A DNA stretch of 64,000 nucleotides. Source: Heliomicrobium undosum (GTDB taxonomy: Bacteria > Bacillota > Desulfitobacteriia > Heliobacteriales > Heliobacteriaceae). The stretch lies in assembly GCF_009877425.1 (NCBI RefSeq), contig NZ_WXEY01000015.1, positions 16,833 through 80,832 of the forward strand, read 5' to 3'. Each line of letters opens with the position of its first letter. Position 1 is the stretch's first letter. A program made the translations under genes and the position numbers. Shown one piece after another: positions 19,961 through 28,967 of this stretch. The notes under the pieces are model-generated. The model saw only the letters and a program-made list of their open reading frames with translations. It did no database searches and had not been told where the DNA came from.

Positions 19961-20419
19961 GTGGAAAAGAAGGATTTTTCCGATGAGCTTCAACTGGTCG
20001 CATTCGCCCTGGCTGGTGAAGAATATGCCGTCGACATCCATTACGTGCAAGAGATCAACCGATTACTGAACATCACCCGGGTGCCCAAAGCCCCCGTTTA
20101 CGTGGAAGGCGTCATCAACCTGCGCGGGAATGTCGTTCCTGTGATTGACCTGCGGAAACGGTTCTCACTGCCGCCGCGGGAAACGACCGATCGGACCCGG
20201 ATCATCATCGTCAAAGTCAAAGAAATCACCGTGGGCATCATCGTCGACGGTGTATCGGAAGTGACACGCATTCCTTCCACTGCTGTCGAACCGCCGCCCG
20301 GTCTATGTGGAAGCGTCGATCTTGATTTCATCCACGGTGTCGGCAAACTGGGTGAGCGACTGCTGATCCTCGTCAATCTTGAAAAGATCATCGATCTCGC
20401 CGCTGCGGAAGAGGGGTAA
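19961..20419 (+). CDS. cheW: Chemotaxis coupling protein CheW
   Basis: CheW links chemoreceptors to CheA. The 152-residue beta-barrel protein has LVAFALAGEEYAVDIHYVQE, the motif APVYVEGVINLRGNVVPVID and TRIIIVKVKEITVGIIVDGV. The GTG at 19961 follows AGGAGGTG with a six-base gap; another GTG at 19952 lies within that site. It begins 12 bases after the cheA stop. Confidence 0.95.
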   Translation: MEKKDFSDELQLVAFALAGEEYAVDIHYVQEINRLLNITRVPKAPVYVEGVINLRGNVVPVIDLRKRFSLPPRETTDRTRIIIVKVKEITVGIIVDGVSEVTRIPSTAVEPPPGLCGSVDLDFIHGVGKLGERLLILVNLEKIIDLAAAEEG

Positions 20420-20512
20420 ATCGCGGCAGGAATCGAAACATCGCTTGCTGCCCCATGAGCATCGGATCGTGCTCGTTCATGGCGGCTGCAGGTGTGAAGG
20501 GATGATGGAGGC

Positions 20513-20992
20513 ATGCTGATCAAGGTGGGCATGGCCGACCTGAAGGCATCGAAGGCGCCAGACAACTTAATGACTTCAGGTCTTGGATCCTGCATTGGAA
20601 TATGTTTGTATGATGCCGTTGCCAAAGTCGGAGGACTGGCCCATATCATGCTGCCTGCATCCACCCAGGCTCGTAGTTCCGAAAACAAGGCCAAATTTGC
20701 CGATACGGCGATCCCCGTCCTTTTGGAAGAGATGATCAAACTGGGCGCCGTGAAAAGCCGCTTGGTCGCGAAAATTGCCGGAGGCGCGCAAATGTTTTCC
20801 TTCCCTGGCGCCTCTGATGTGATGCGTATCGGCGAACGCAACGCCGAGGCTGTCGTTCAGCGACTGAAACAGGAAAACATCCCGCTCTTGGCCCGGGAGA
20901 CGGGGGGCAATTTCGGACGAACCATTGAATTGGATACGATGACAGGCAAGTTGCACATTCGCACCATCGACCGTGGCGAAAAGGCGGTTTAG
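20513..20992 (+). CDS. cheD: Chemoreceptor glutamine deamidase CheD
   Basis: CheD deamidates glutamines on chemoreceptors and in Bacillus is controlled by CheC. The active-site region is visible as SGLGSCIGICLYDAVAKVGG (catalytic Cys) and LAHIMLPAS (His), with the KIAGGAQMF segment in the second half. The length (159 residues) is typical. A separate cheC is absent from this operon although cheD and fliY are present. A GGAGG site precedes the ATG. Confidence 0.95.
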   Translation: MLIKVGMADLKASKAPDNLMTSGLGSCIGICLYDAVAKVGGLAHIMLPASTQARSSENKAKFADTAIPVLLEEMIKLGAVKSRLVAKIAGGAQMFSFPGASDVMRIGERNAEAVVQRLKQENIPLLARETGGNFGRTIELDTMTGKLHIRTIDRGEKAV

Positions 20993-21004
20993 GGAGGAAG
21001 GACA

Positions 21005-21376
21005 TTGGGGGGGGCAAAAATTTGGATACCTGTCGCCTTTGCCACATTCATCTGGCTGCTCACCGCCATCATTGCCCTCAGCGCCTCCGTTTCCTTGACG
21101 GCTCTTCTGATACGCAGTTTTAGCGCCGCCTTTGTTGTCGGCGCCCTGACTTTTGCTATCGTCTATTACCTTGATAGCATCCTCAAGGATCATGCAGACG
21201 AGAAGAATTCTTCTCGGCCAGGGGCTGAGGCGCCCAAGGGAAAATTGGTTGATGTCCAGGTTCCTTCGATGAACCCCTTTGTGCCTGGACAGATTGATGC
21301 GGATCTGGACCGGCTCCTGGCTGACGATCCGTCACGGGCTGCGGAAATCGTGCGGAAGATGCAGTTGGATGACTGA
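21005..21376 (+). CDS. Small two-helix membrane protein of the fla/che operon, function unknown
   Basis: This 123-residue protein starts with TTG behind AGGGAGGAAGG. Two membrane helices are evident (about residues 7-27 and 33-58), followed by a soluble tail with a Pro/Ser linker and a C-terminal helix DPSRAAEIVRKMQLDD that resembles the short helical motifs of FliG/MgtE-type proteins. It is placed 12 bases after cheD and 40 before fliA, so it is almost certainly cotranscribed with them. I do not recognise a characterised family; a motor- or membrane-associated regulatory role is only a guess from position. Confidence 0.65.
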   Translation: MGGAKIWIPVAFATFIWLLTAIIALSASVSLTALLIRSFSAAFVVGALTFAIVYYLDSILKDHADEKNSSRPGAEAPKGKLVDVQVPSMNPFVPGQIDADLDRLLADDPSRAAEIVRKMQLDD

Positions 21377-21415
21377 CCGGACCCTATTCCAACAATCACT
21401 TCAGGACCGGGGTAG

Positions 21416-22216
21416 GTGGAGACGATAATTATACCGGCGAAAGACACTGCGAGAACAGGTCCCCTTTGGGCGTCTTACAAAGACCATAAGGATCCGGCGG
21501 CTCGCGAGGAACTGATCCTGATTTATGCCCCTCTGGTGAAGTTTGTCGCTGGCCGGTTAGCGATCAGCCTCCCACCCAATGTGGAGCGGGACGACCTGAT
21601 CAGTTACGGTGTGTTTGGTCTCATGGATGCGATAGAGAAATTTGATTTGGCTCGGGGCTTGAAGTTTGAAACCTACGCGATCGCACGCATCCGCGGCTCC
21701 ATACTGGACGGTCTGCGGGCGATGGATTGGGTGCCCGTATCGGTGCGACAAAAAACGCGGGAGTTGGAAAAAACCTACGCCGCATTGTCCCAACGGCTGG
21801 GTCGGGAGGCCACCGATGAGGAGGTTGCCCAGGCGCTGGGACTGAACCTGAATGAGTTTGCCAAACTGTTGCAGGATGTCCAAGCGACGACCATTATGTC
21901 CCTGGACGAATACTGGCTCACCGATTCGGACAAGGGAGATCCGGTCCGCCTGATCGATTCGCTGGCTGACGAGCAGGTGGAAGAACCGACATCCGCCTTG
22001 GAATTTGAAGAGACTCGTCTACTGCTCGCACAGGCTATCGACAAGCTTCCAGAGAAAGAACGCACGGTGATCGCCCTCTATTATTATGAGGGTCTAACAT
22101 TGAAAGAGATCGGCGCTGTCATCGGCGTATCGGAGTCACGGATCTCCCAGTTGCATACGAAAGCCGTTTTACGATTGAGAGGCCAATTGGCGAGGCAAAA
22201 GAAGAAAATATTCTGA
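21416..22216 (+). CDS. fliA: Flagellar sigma factor sigma-28 (FliA/SigD)
   Basis: This RNA polymerase sigma factor is for late flagellar and chemotaxis genes. Region 2 is seen in RDDLISYGVFGLMDAIEKFD and FETYAIARIRGSILDGLR followed by DWVPVSVRQKTR (typical of sigma-28). Region 3 is around EATDEEVAQALGLN, and region 4 has LPEKERTVIALYYYEGLTLK and IGVSESRISQLHTKA. It has 266 residues. The GTG start has only a weak GGGGTAG site, so initiation may be coupled to upstream translation. Confidence 0.95.
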   Translation: METIIIPAKDTARTGPLWASYKDHKDPAAREELILIYAPLVKFVAGRLAISLPPNVERDDLISYGVFGLMDAIEKFDLARGLKFETYAIARIRGSILDGLRAMDWVPVSVRQKTRELEKTYAALSQRLGREATDEEVAQALGLNLNEFAKLLQDVQATTIMSLDEYWLTDSDKGDPVRLIDSLADEQVEEPTSALEFEETRLLLAQAIDKLPEKERTVIALYYYEGLTLKEIGAVIGVSESRISQLHTKAVLRLRGQLARQKKKIF

Positions 22217-22252
22217 ACGGGTTGACAAATTGGGTCCTCCGGAGGTGAGAGT

Positions 22253-23899
22253 GTGAGCGGTTCTAGCATGGATACTGTTCCGGACAATTCGTCTGTTTCC
22301 GAAAACCGTCATGGCTGCTTCCAAATCGAGTACCGTTCGGAGGGCGTTGTTCTCTCTGTCTTTCCGCCTGTCGGCAAGGGAAGAGCGGTAACTGTGGAGG
22401 AGGTCTTGCAGGAGGTAAAGGAACGGGAGATCCGCAACGCCGATGGGAAAGTCATCCGTACTGCGGTCTTTCGCATGGAACAAAACGTTGTCATCGCCGA
22501 ACCTCAGCAAGAGATCATCCGTGACGGTCAGGTCAAGGTCGATATCGATCGCGATGGCATGCGGGCCTACTTGATCGTCTACCCCCCCCGTGGGGGGAAG
22601 GCCGTCACCCTTGAAGCAGCGAAAAAGGCTTTGGAGCAGGCTGGCGTCATCTATGGCATTGACGAAGAAAAAGTCAGCCACGCCCTTACGCATATCCAAA
22701 CGGGTCAACGCGTCACCGTAGCCGTTGGGAAGCCTCCGGAGGACGGGAAAAACGCCAAGATTGATTATAAAGTGAATACAGATACCCGGATTCGGCCTGT
22801 CGAATTGGAAGATGGACGGGTCGATTTTTACAATTTAAATTTAATCCGCAACGTTCAACCCGGCGAAATCCTCGCCATCCGCACCCCACCGACAGAAGGC
22901 ATTGCGGGGTCGACGGTGATGGGCAAGGAAATCCGGCCGCGAGCAGGCAAGGACATGCGCATCCCGGCTGGGAAGAACACACAGCTCAGCGAAGATGGAT
23001 GCATCTTAATGGCAGGCACGGCGGGCCATGTCTATTTTAACGGAGAGAAGATCCAGGTTGATCCTGTTTTTGAACTCAAAGGCGATGTGGACTTTTCCTC
23101 AGGCAACCTGAACTTTCTTGGTTCTATTGTCATTCGCGGGTCTGTCACTTACGGTTTTCAGGTCAACTGTGAAGGCGACCTGGAAGTGGGAGGATCCATC
23201 GACGGCGGTGCTGTCACCGTTGGCGGGAGCCTCACCGTCCGTCAGGGGATTCAGGGCCAACAAAAATCGATCATCACCGTCAAAGGCAATGTGCTCACAC
23301 GGTTCATTGAAAACGCCACCGTCAAAGCGGGAGGGGACATCGTCGTCGGTGAAGGAATCATGCACTCCTCCGTCGACGCAGGAAGAGGCGTCACTGTCGG
23401 CGGCAAGAAGGGACTTATCGTCGGCGGCCGGTGCCGCGCCGGAGAAGAGATCCACGCGAAAAACGTCGGTTCGCTTCACTCCACTGTGACGGAAATTGAG
23501 GTAGGCATTCGCCCCGAAAAACGGGCCGCCTATAATGAATTGGCCAAAAAACTAAACGACGCCTGCGTCAACTTGGATAAAACGGAAAAAGCCGTCAACG
23601 TATTGAAAGAGTGGGAAAAACGACAGGGACAACTTCCCATGGAGAAGCGCATGCTGCTCTGGAAGCTGACACAGGCTTATTCGCAACTGTACAAAGACGT
23701 AGAAGCCTTGTCATCAGAAAAAGCGGCCTTTGACGCTGAGTTTGAACAGGTCGCCAAAGGCCGCATCCGCGTAGCGGCCCGACTTTACCCGGGCGTCAAC
23801 ATCCGCATCGGTCAGTACACCACGCGCATCCGTGATCCCATCGATTTTACGACGGTCTATATTGATAATGGGGAATTCCGCTTCACACCCTACGCCTAG
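22253..23899 (+). CDS. FapA family (DUF342) protein
   Basis: This 548-residue protein is of the FapA/DUF342 type. After an N-terminal domain with paired repeats comes a right-handed beta-helix-like core rich in Gly and Val with regularly spaced turns (GDVDFSSGNLNFLGSIVIRG, then VNCEGDLEVGGSIDGG). A long coiled coil (about residues 415-510) ends the protein before a small beta domain. Such genes commonly follow the sigma-28 gene in Clostridia and Bacilli; a polymer-binding or cytoskeletal role has been proposed for the fold, but the function in flagellar loci is unproven. GTG start behind GGAGGTGAGA. Confidence 0.85.
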   Translation: MSGSSMDTVPDNSSVSENRHGCFQIEYRSEGVVLSVFPPVGKGRAVTVEEVLQEVKEREIRNADGKVIRTAVFRMEQNVVIAEPQQEIIRDGQVKVDIDRDGMRAYLIVYPPRGGKAVTLEAAKKALEQAGVIYGIDEEKVSHALTHIQTGQRVTVAVGKPPEDGKNAKIDYKVNTDTRIRPVELEDGRVDFYNLNLIRNVQPGEILAIRTPPTEGIAGSTVMGKEIRPRAGKDMRIPAGKNTQLSEDGCILMAGTAGHVYFNGEKIQVDPVFELKGDVDFSSGNLNFLGSIVIRGSVTYGFQVNCEGDLEVGGSIDGGAVTVGGSLTVRQGIQGQQKSIITVKGNVLTRFIENATVKAGGDIVVGEGIMHSSVDAGRGVTVGGKKGLIVGGRCRAGEEIHAKNVGSLHSTVTEIEVGIRPEKRAAYNELAKKLNDACVNLDKTEKAVNVLKEWEKRQGQLPMEKRMLLWKLTQAYSQLYKDVEALSSEKAAFDAEFEQVAKGRIRVAARLYPGVNIRIGQYTTRIRDPIDFTTVYIDNGEFRFTPYA

Positions 23900-23939
23900 A
23901 TTTTTGCGCCTATTCATGGTACGATGGGGGTGAACGCCG

Positions 23940-24263
23940 GTGACCATTCGTCCCGTCGACATGCAGGTGATCGTGCCCAAGGTGACAGAGGTGGGCAGGC
24001 TGCAACAGGTGCAACAGCAGGCTCAGGAACTGCAACAGCAGTTTGTGGCGCAACAGACACAGACGCAAGCTGAACACCGTCAAAAAACGGTGCAGCAATC
24101 GCCCCAGTCGGAAGAATCACGCATCGAGGACCGTCAACGATCGAAAGAGCGGCGACAGCCAAAAGGGGAACAGAAGGGAAAGCAGGAACGCGACGACAAT
24201 CATGATGACGGTTCGCCCGCAGGAGATCCACTCCGGGGCAGGATGCTGGACATTACCATTTAG
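23940..24263 (+). CDS. Gln-rich small protein of the flagellar locus, function unknown
   Basis: This 107-residue, highly polar protein has an N-terminus (MTIRPVDMQVIVPKVTEVG) that matches a conserved opening seen in small proteins near sigD in Clostridia. It is followed by a Gln-rich helix (residues 20-60) and a charged Arg/Lys/Asp tail ending GRMLDITI. The conserved ends with a variable middle suggest a peptide whose termini bind partners. GTG start with GGGGGTGA upstream. It is not assigned to any characterised function. Confidence 0.6.
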   Translation: MTIRPVDMQVIVPKVTEVGRLQQVQQQAQELQQQFVAQQTQTQAEHRQKTVQQSPQSEESRIEDRQRSKERRQPKGEQKGKQERDDNHDDGSPAGDPLRGRMLDITI

Positions 24264-24287
24264 CAAGAAAACGGGGGATGATGAACT

Positions 24288-25034
24288 GTGGATTCCGGCA
24301 CGCTGTTAACAGGGATTGGATGCATCTTGATGGGTGCCGGTCTGACATCGTCATTCATGCAGCGGCAAAATCAGCGGGAAAAGCTGGAGCAGGAGACCCT
24401 GCGCAAACAATTGGCTGAAGCCCGTCTGGTGAAAAGGGATATGGAGACGCTTCTGGCTGCGGCCATGCAGACAGGCGATGAAGTGGTAGATCAACTGAAA
24501 ATAGAAGTAGAAGCGGCTCGCAGGTTGCTCGAAAGATTGGAGACCTTGTCGACCATGGCGGATGAGAGTGCCGAAACGGATGGGTCGTCTCTACGGACGG
24601 AAGTCCCCTTTTTGCAGACGGAAGTCCCTCCACTGCGGACCGAAATCCGGTCTCTGCCGACAGAAGTCCGATCTCTACGGGATAACAGAGGGTGTGACGC
24701 CTCTCAACAAAACGAATCTCCTACCCGGCGGGAGACTGTCTTGCCGGAAGCATCCGGCGCCGAGAAAGTCAAGCCCATTCGACCGGTCTACATCCAGGAA
24801 TACCTGCAGCATCAGGGCGCCCGCGCCGCTGCGTCAAGCAGCCCCATGAGCAGGGCGGAAACACTGCTGAAATCGCTGGGAGAGGGCGATCCGCGCCACT
24901 GGAGCAAAAGCCAGCGCTATGATTTGATCCCCCAATTGCGACGGATCGGTCTAAATGATGGAGAAATCGCCCAACTGCTTTATCTCGGCAAGGGGGAAGT
25001 GCAGTTGGTAAGTGAACTTCGTAGGAGGGCATAA
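24288..25034 (+). CDS. SwrB/DUF6115-like membrane-anchored protein
   Basis: The N-terminus has a membrane helix (about residues 5-24), then a long coiled coil (residues 27-90), a stretch of 7-residue repeats (100-131) and a C-terminal helical motif LIPQLRRIGLNDGEIAQLLY followed by LGKGEVQLVSEL. This tail matches the pattern at the end of SwrB/YlxL, which in Bacillus promotes flagellar basal-body assembly and is encoded right after sigD. The overall length (248 residues) is greater than SwrB because of the repeat insertion. The assignment rests on position plus the tail motif. Confidence 0.6.
   Translation: MDSGTLLTGIGCILMGAGLTSSFMQRQNQREKLEQETLRKQLAEARLVKRDMETLLAAAMQTGDEVVDQLKIEVEAARRLLERLETLSTMADESAETDGSSLRTEVPFLQTEVPPLRTEIRSLPTEVRSLRDNRGCDASQQNESPTRRETVLPEASGAEKVKPIRPVYIQEYLQHQGARAAASSSPMSRAETLLKSLGEGDPRHWSKSQRYDLIPQLRRIGLNDGEIAQLLYLGKGEVQLVSELRRRA
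24585..24680 (+). repeat. In-frame 21-base tandem repeat encoding a 7-residue unit
   Basis: Four full units and one partial unit read SSLRTEV, PFLQTEV, PPLRTEI, RSLPTEV and RSLR in the SwrB-like gene. The DNA copies share CGGAC(G/C)GAA(G/A)TC-type blocks, so the expansion is recent enough to be visible at base level. Heptad spacing with Leu and Val positions would continue a coiled coil, although prolines would interrupt it. Confidence 0.8.
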
Positions 25035-25038
25035 GAGG

Positions 25039-25557
25039 GTGAACCGCGGTTATACCCCCGGAGATAAGAGAACCTTTCCCGGTCGTCAACCTTTTTGGTC
25101 GAGAGACGGGAGGGTTCTCTTTGCTTTGGGTTTGCTCCTTTTCGGCTTTGGTCTCGTCTTGCAATCGTTTACAGGGACGGACAAGCCGGCGCAGACGACC
25201 CTTTCGGTCATAGATCCGCAGGGGGCTGAATCGGCTTCCCAGAAAGAGAGTACGCCGCAGGTCCAAAAGCAAAGGGATGCACAGGATGCCTCCATTGACG
25301 CGCCGCCTTCCCCTTCTAAAGGATCGCTAAGCGCCAAGCATGAACCGGTTAGCCTGACCATCACGGTCACCTCTGGCGACACCTCGGAGACGGTGGCCCA
25401 AAAACTGAAGGCCATCGGCGTCATCGCTGATGCGGAACGGTTCAATCGCTATCTGGTGGAAAACGGCTACGCCACACGGATCCAGGACGGAACCCTCTCC
25501 ATGTCGGTTGGGTTGGCGGAAGAGGAAATCGCCAAACGCCTGGTCGGAATGCGATAA
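25039..25557 (+). CDS. Membrane-anchored protein with MltG/YceG-like terminal subdomain
   Basis: This 172-residue protein has one membrane helix (about residues 25-45), a Ser/Pro/Gln-rich spacer and a C-terminal domain of about 65 residues (VSLTITVTSGDTSETVAQKL ... GVIADAERFNRYLVENGYAT). That pattern matches the N-terminal LysM-like subdomain of the MltG/YceG family, but the catalytic transglycosylase part is missing. It may act as a cell-wall-binding accessory protein. The GTG at 25039 is chosen by AGGAGGG nine bases upstream; it starts four bases after the preceding stop. Confidence 0.65.
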   Translation: MNRGYTPGDKRTFPGRQPFWSRDGRVLFALGLLLFGFGLVLQSFTGTDKPAQTTLSVIDPQGAESASQKESTPQVQKQRDAQDASIDAPPSPSKGSLSAKHEPVSLTITVTSGDTSETVAQKLKAIGVIADAERFNRYLVENGYATRIQDGTLSMSVGLAEEEIAKRLVGMR

Positions 25558-25573
25558 ATATCGACTTTCTCTC

Positions 25574-25603
25574 TTGTCTTCTCCTATGCATCTATGGTAT
25601 CAT
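25574..25603 (+). promoter_or_regulatory. Candidate sigma-A promoter for rpsB-tsf
   Basis: TTGTCT and TATCAT are spaced by 18 bases in the 163-base gap between the flagellar operon and rpsB. Four of six and five of six bases match the -35 and -10 consensus. It was found by eye, so it is only a candidate. Confidence 0.35.
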
Positions 25604-25720
25604 TCTTGATGGTGTATTAATTCCACACGGTTGATGACCCTTTCTCAGGTGCCCTGGCAACGGGGTGGGGGGAGGGGAATGAAGCAACCGGAGGGCAAAA
25701 CCTGGAAGGAGGTGGATGTT

Positions 25721-26419
25721 GTGGCGGTTATTTCGATGAAGCAGTTGCTGGAAGCCGGTGTTCACTTCGGACACCAGACCCGGCGCTGGAACCCTAAAAT
25801 GGCGCCCTACATCTTCACGGAGCGGAACGGTATCTATATCATCGACCTGCAGAAGACGGTTCGCAAAGTTGATGAAGCGTACAATTTCATCCGTGAAGTG
25901 GCGACCCAAGGGAAGAAAATCCTGTTTGTCGGCACCAAAAAGCAGGCGCAGGATTCCGTCAAGGAAGAGGCCGAGCGTTGCGGCATGTACTACGTGAACC
26001 AGCGCTGGCTGGGCGGTATGCTCACCAACTTCCAGACGATTCAAAAGCGCATCTCCCGTCTGCGCGAACTCGAAAAGATGGAAGCTGACGGCACCTTTGA
26101 AGTCCTGCCGAAGAAAGAAGTCTCCAAGCTTCTCCATGAGAAAGAGAAGCTCGAACGCTTCCTCGGCGGCATCAAGGACATGAAGGACCTGCCGGGCGCC
26201 ATTTTCGTGATCGACCCGCGGAAAGAGCGCATTGCCGTTGCCGAAGCGCGTCGCCTGGGGATCCCCCTGGTCGGCATCGTCGACACAAACTGTGACCCCG
26301 ACGAGATCGACTATGTGATTCCTGGCAACGACGATGCCATCCGCGCTGTCAAGCTCTTGACAGCCAAGATGGCCGACGCTGTGATGGAAGGCAACCAAGG
26401 ACAATCGGACGCCCAGTAG
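25721..26419 (+). CDS. rpsB: 30S ribosomal protein S2
   Basis: S2 is a late-binding protein of the small subunit. The start GTG gives [20 protein letters not shown], the invariant opening of S2, and lies six bases after AAGGAGGTG; upstream in-frame starts back to 25631 would add non-conserved sequence. Further signatures are [20 protein letters not shown] and [15 protein letters not shown]. The length (232 residues) is normal. A strong terminator follows at once, so tsf probably has its own promoter or depends on read-through. Confidence 0.98.
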   Translation: MAVISMKQLLEAGVHFGHQTRRWNPKMAPYIFTERNGIYIIDLQKTVRKVDEAYNFIREVATQGKKILFVGTKKQAQDSVKEEAERCGMYYVNQRWLGGMLTNFQTIQKRISRLRELEKMEADGTFEVLPKKEVSKLLHEKEKLERFLGGIKDMKDLPGAIFVIDPRKERIAVAEARRLGIPLVGIVDTNCDPDEIDYVIPGNDDAIRAVKLLTAKMADAVMEGNQGQSDAQ

Positions 26420-26422
26420 TCG

Positions 26423-26464
26423 AAAGGGGGTGACCGGGGGAAACCCCGCTGTCACCCTTTTTTG
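26423..26464 (+). terminator. Rho-independent terminator after rpsB
   Basis: The arm GGGTGAC pairs with GTCACCC, and an inner GGGG/CCCC pair closes a GAAA loop; a run of six T follows. It sits four bases after the rpsB stop. Confidence 0.9.
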
Positions 26465-26553
26465 ATGCCGCCCCCCTTACATAGGCTTCTAAAGGCCGAA
26501 GCAAAGGGTTATACTACCCGAATGAGGTCATACGAATAGGAGGAGTTTCGAAC

Positions 26554-27201
26554 ATGGTTACTGCAGCCATGGTAAAAGAACTGCGTGAACGGACTGGCGC
26601 AGGGATGATGGAGTGCAAAAAAGCGCTGGGCCACACCGATGGGGATATGGAAAAGGCTGTTGCCTACCTGCGCGAACGGGGCCTGGCCGCCGCCGCCAAG
26701 AAAGCCAGCCGCGTCGCTGCCGAAGGTCTCGTCGAGTCCTACATCCACGGTGGCGGTCGCATCGGCGTTCTCGTCGAAGTGAACTGCGAAACCGACTTTG
26801 TGGCCAAGACCGACGACTACAAAGCCCTCTGCAAGGACATCGCCATGCAGATCGCTGCTGCCAAGCCTGAGTATGTCCGTCGCGAAGAGGTGCCGACTGA
26901 GCAGATCGAAAAAGAGAAAGAGATCCTGCGCAACCAAGCCCTCAACGAAGGCAAGCCCGAAAAGATTGTCGACAAGATGGTCGAGGGCCGTGTCGAGAAG
27001 TATTACAAAGAGATCTGCCTGCTCGAACAGCCCTTCATCAAAAACCCCGACGTGACCGTTCAGCAGATGATCACCGAAGCCGTGGCCAAGATTGGCGAGA
27101 ACATCAACGTCCGCCGCTTCGTCCGCTTCGAACTGGGCGAAGGCCTGGCCAAGCGCCAAGATGACTTCGCTTCGGAAGTCATGGCCGAAATCAACAAGTA
27201 A
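26554..27201 (+). CDS. tsf: Elongation factor Ts
   Basis: EF-Ts recycles EF-Tu-GDP. The N-terminal UBA-like domain reads [19 protein letters not shown], and the core has [17 protein letters not shown] and a coiled-coil region. At 215 residues this is the short form of the factor with a reduced C-terminal domain, as in several Clostridia and Thermus. An AGGAGG site precedes the ATG at 26554. Confidence 0.98.
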   Translation: MVTAAMVKELRERTGAGMMECKKALGHTDGDMEKAVAYLRERGLAAAAKKASRVAAEGLVESYIHGGGRIGVLVEVNCETDFVAKTDDYKALCKDIAMQIAAAKPEYVRREEVPTEQIEKEKEILRNQALNEGKPEKIVDKMVEGRVEKYYKEICLLEQPFIKNPDVTVQQMITEAVAKIGENINVRRFVRFELGEGLAKRQDDFASEVMAEINK

Positions 27202-27220
27202 GCGAGAAAAAAGCAATACG

Positions 27221-27251
27221 AAAAAAGGGGACACGTTGTGTTCTCTTTTTT
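27221..27251 (+). terminator. Rho-independent terminator after tsf
   Basis: AAAAAAGGGGACAC and GTGTTCTCTTTTTT form a 14-pair stem with two G-U pairs and a three-base loop; the 3' arm supplies the T run. Confidence 0.85.
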
Positions 27252-27306
27252 ATAAATGCGGTTTTTTCAGGGAAGAGGATTTTCTTTCCGTTTGTAGAAG
27301 GGATAA

Positions 27307-28053
<747 letters not shown>

Positions 28054-28054
28054 C

Positions 28055-28612
28055 ATGATCAACGAGATCAAAAAAGAGACGGAAGATAAGATGAAAAAGA
28101 CGGTGGAGGCCCTGCGCAAGGAATACCAGCATATCCGCGCCGGCCGGGCCAACCCCGCCTTGCTGGAGAAGGTGACTGTCGAGTACTACGGCGCGCCGAC
28201 GCCGGTGAACCAGTTGGCCAACATCGCGGCGCCGGAGGCGCGATTGCTGACGATCCAGCCCTGGGACAAATCTGTCCTGCCAGCCCTCGAAAAGGCGATT
28301 CTCAAATCGGATCTTGGTTTGACGCCGACCAGCGACGGTTCGGTGATCCGCTTGGTCATCCCCCAACTGACGCAGGAGCGGCGCAACGAGCTGGTGAAGA
28401 CGGTGAAAAAACGAGCCGAGGAACACCGGGTCATCCTGCGCAACCTGCGGAGAGACGCCAACGAGGATGTGAAAGACCTGCAAAAGGAGCACATCATCTC
28501 CGAGGACGAGGGGAAGCGCGGCCAGGAGGAGATCCAAAAGCTGACCGACAAGTACATCAAAGAAGTGGACCAGGTGGCCGAGCGCAAAGAAGCGGAGATC
28601 ATGGAAGTGTGA
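28055..28612 (+). CDS. frr: Ribosome recycling factor
   Basis: RRF splits post-termination ribosomes with EF-G. The 185-residue protein has the family's helical and beta domain sequences: [36 protein letters not shown] and [20 protein letters not shown]. The ATG at 28055 directly follows the pyrH stop; GGGAGG is inside the pyrH end. Confidence 0.98.
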   Translation: MINEIKKETEDKMKKTVEALRKEYQHIRAGRANPALLEKVTVEYYGAPTPVNQLANIAAPEARLLTIQPWDKSVLPALEKAILKSDLGLTPTSDGSVIRLVIPQLTQERRNELVKTVKKRAEEHRVILRNLRRDANEDVKDLQKEHIISEDEGKRGQEEIQKLTDKYIKEVDQVAERKEAEIMEV

Positions 28613-28890
28613 TGACCGCCTTCTGGGACCTGGAACAATTGGAACGGGACCTGATCGGCGTGACGGTGGAAAAGGCCGGTCAGATACTGGGAGAAAGAGG
28701 CATTGACGCCGATTTTCAGCCTACCGGCCCAGAACCTGCTCTGGGCGATTCCGACACTTCGGACGTTCCGGGTGCTCCGGACGCTCCAGGTGCTCCGGTG
28801 CAACGGGTCATCCAAGTGCGTCCGGGACCATCTCGACTGCTCATTATCTATGGGCGCTTTCGCCGCTATCCATTCCATGGAGTCGACTAG
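28612..28890 (+). CDS. Small hypothetical protein between frr and uppS
   Basis: The ATG overlaps the last base of the frr stop (TGATG), suggesting translational coupling. The 92-residue product has a conserved-looking N-terminal helix (LEQLERDLIGVTVEKAGQIL), a Pro/Asp/Gly-rich linker and a C-terminal strand pair VIQVRPGPSRLLIIYGRFRR. The LIGVTVEKAGQILGERGI pattern recalls PASTA-like repeats, but this is not convincing. No function can be assigned. Confidence 0.6.
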   Translation: MTAFWDLEQLERDLIGVTVEKAGQILGERGIDADFQPTGPEPALGDSDTSDVPGAPDAPGAPVQRVIQVRPGPSRLLIIYGRFRRYPFHGVD

Positions 28891-28914
28891 ACCCCCTCGG
28901 GGCCCCGAGGGGGT
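28891..28914. terminator. Perfect 24-base GC palindrome, possible weak terminator or attenuator
   Basis: ACCCCCTCGG, GGCC and CCGAGGGGGT form a perfect hairpin immediately after the small hypothetical gene. No real T run follows (TTCGTC), so it may pause or stabilise RNA rather than terminate. Confidence 0.5.
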
Positions 28915-28967
28915 TCGTCACTCCCGGCTTTTTATAAAGATAGGGAACATATACGGGAGGGGTCTCT

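Noticed and set aside
25631..25720. N-terminal extension of rpsB
   Set aside because: The extension is not S2-like, and the GTG at 25721 has a properly spaced AAGGAGGTG.
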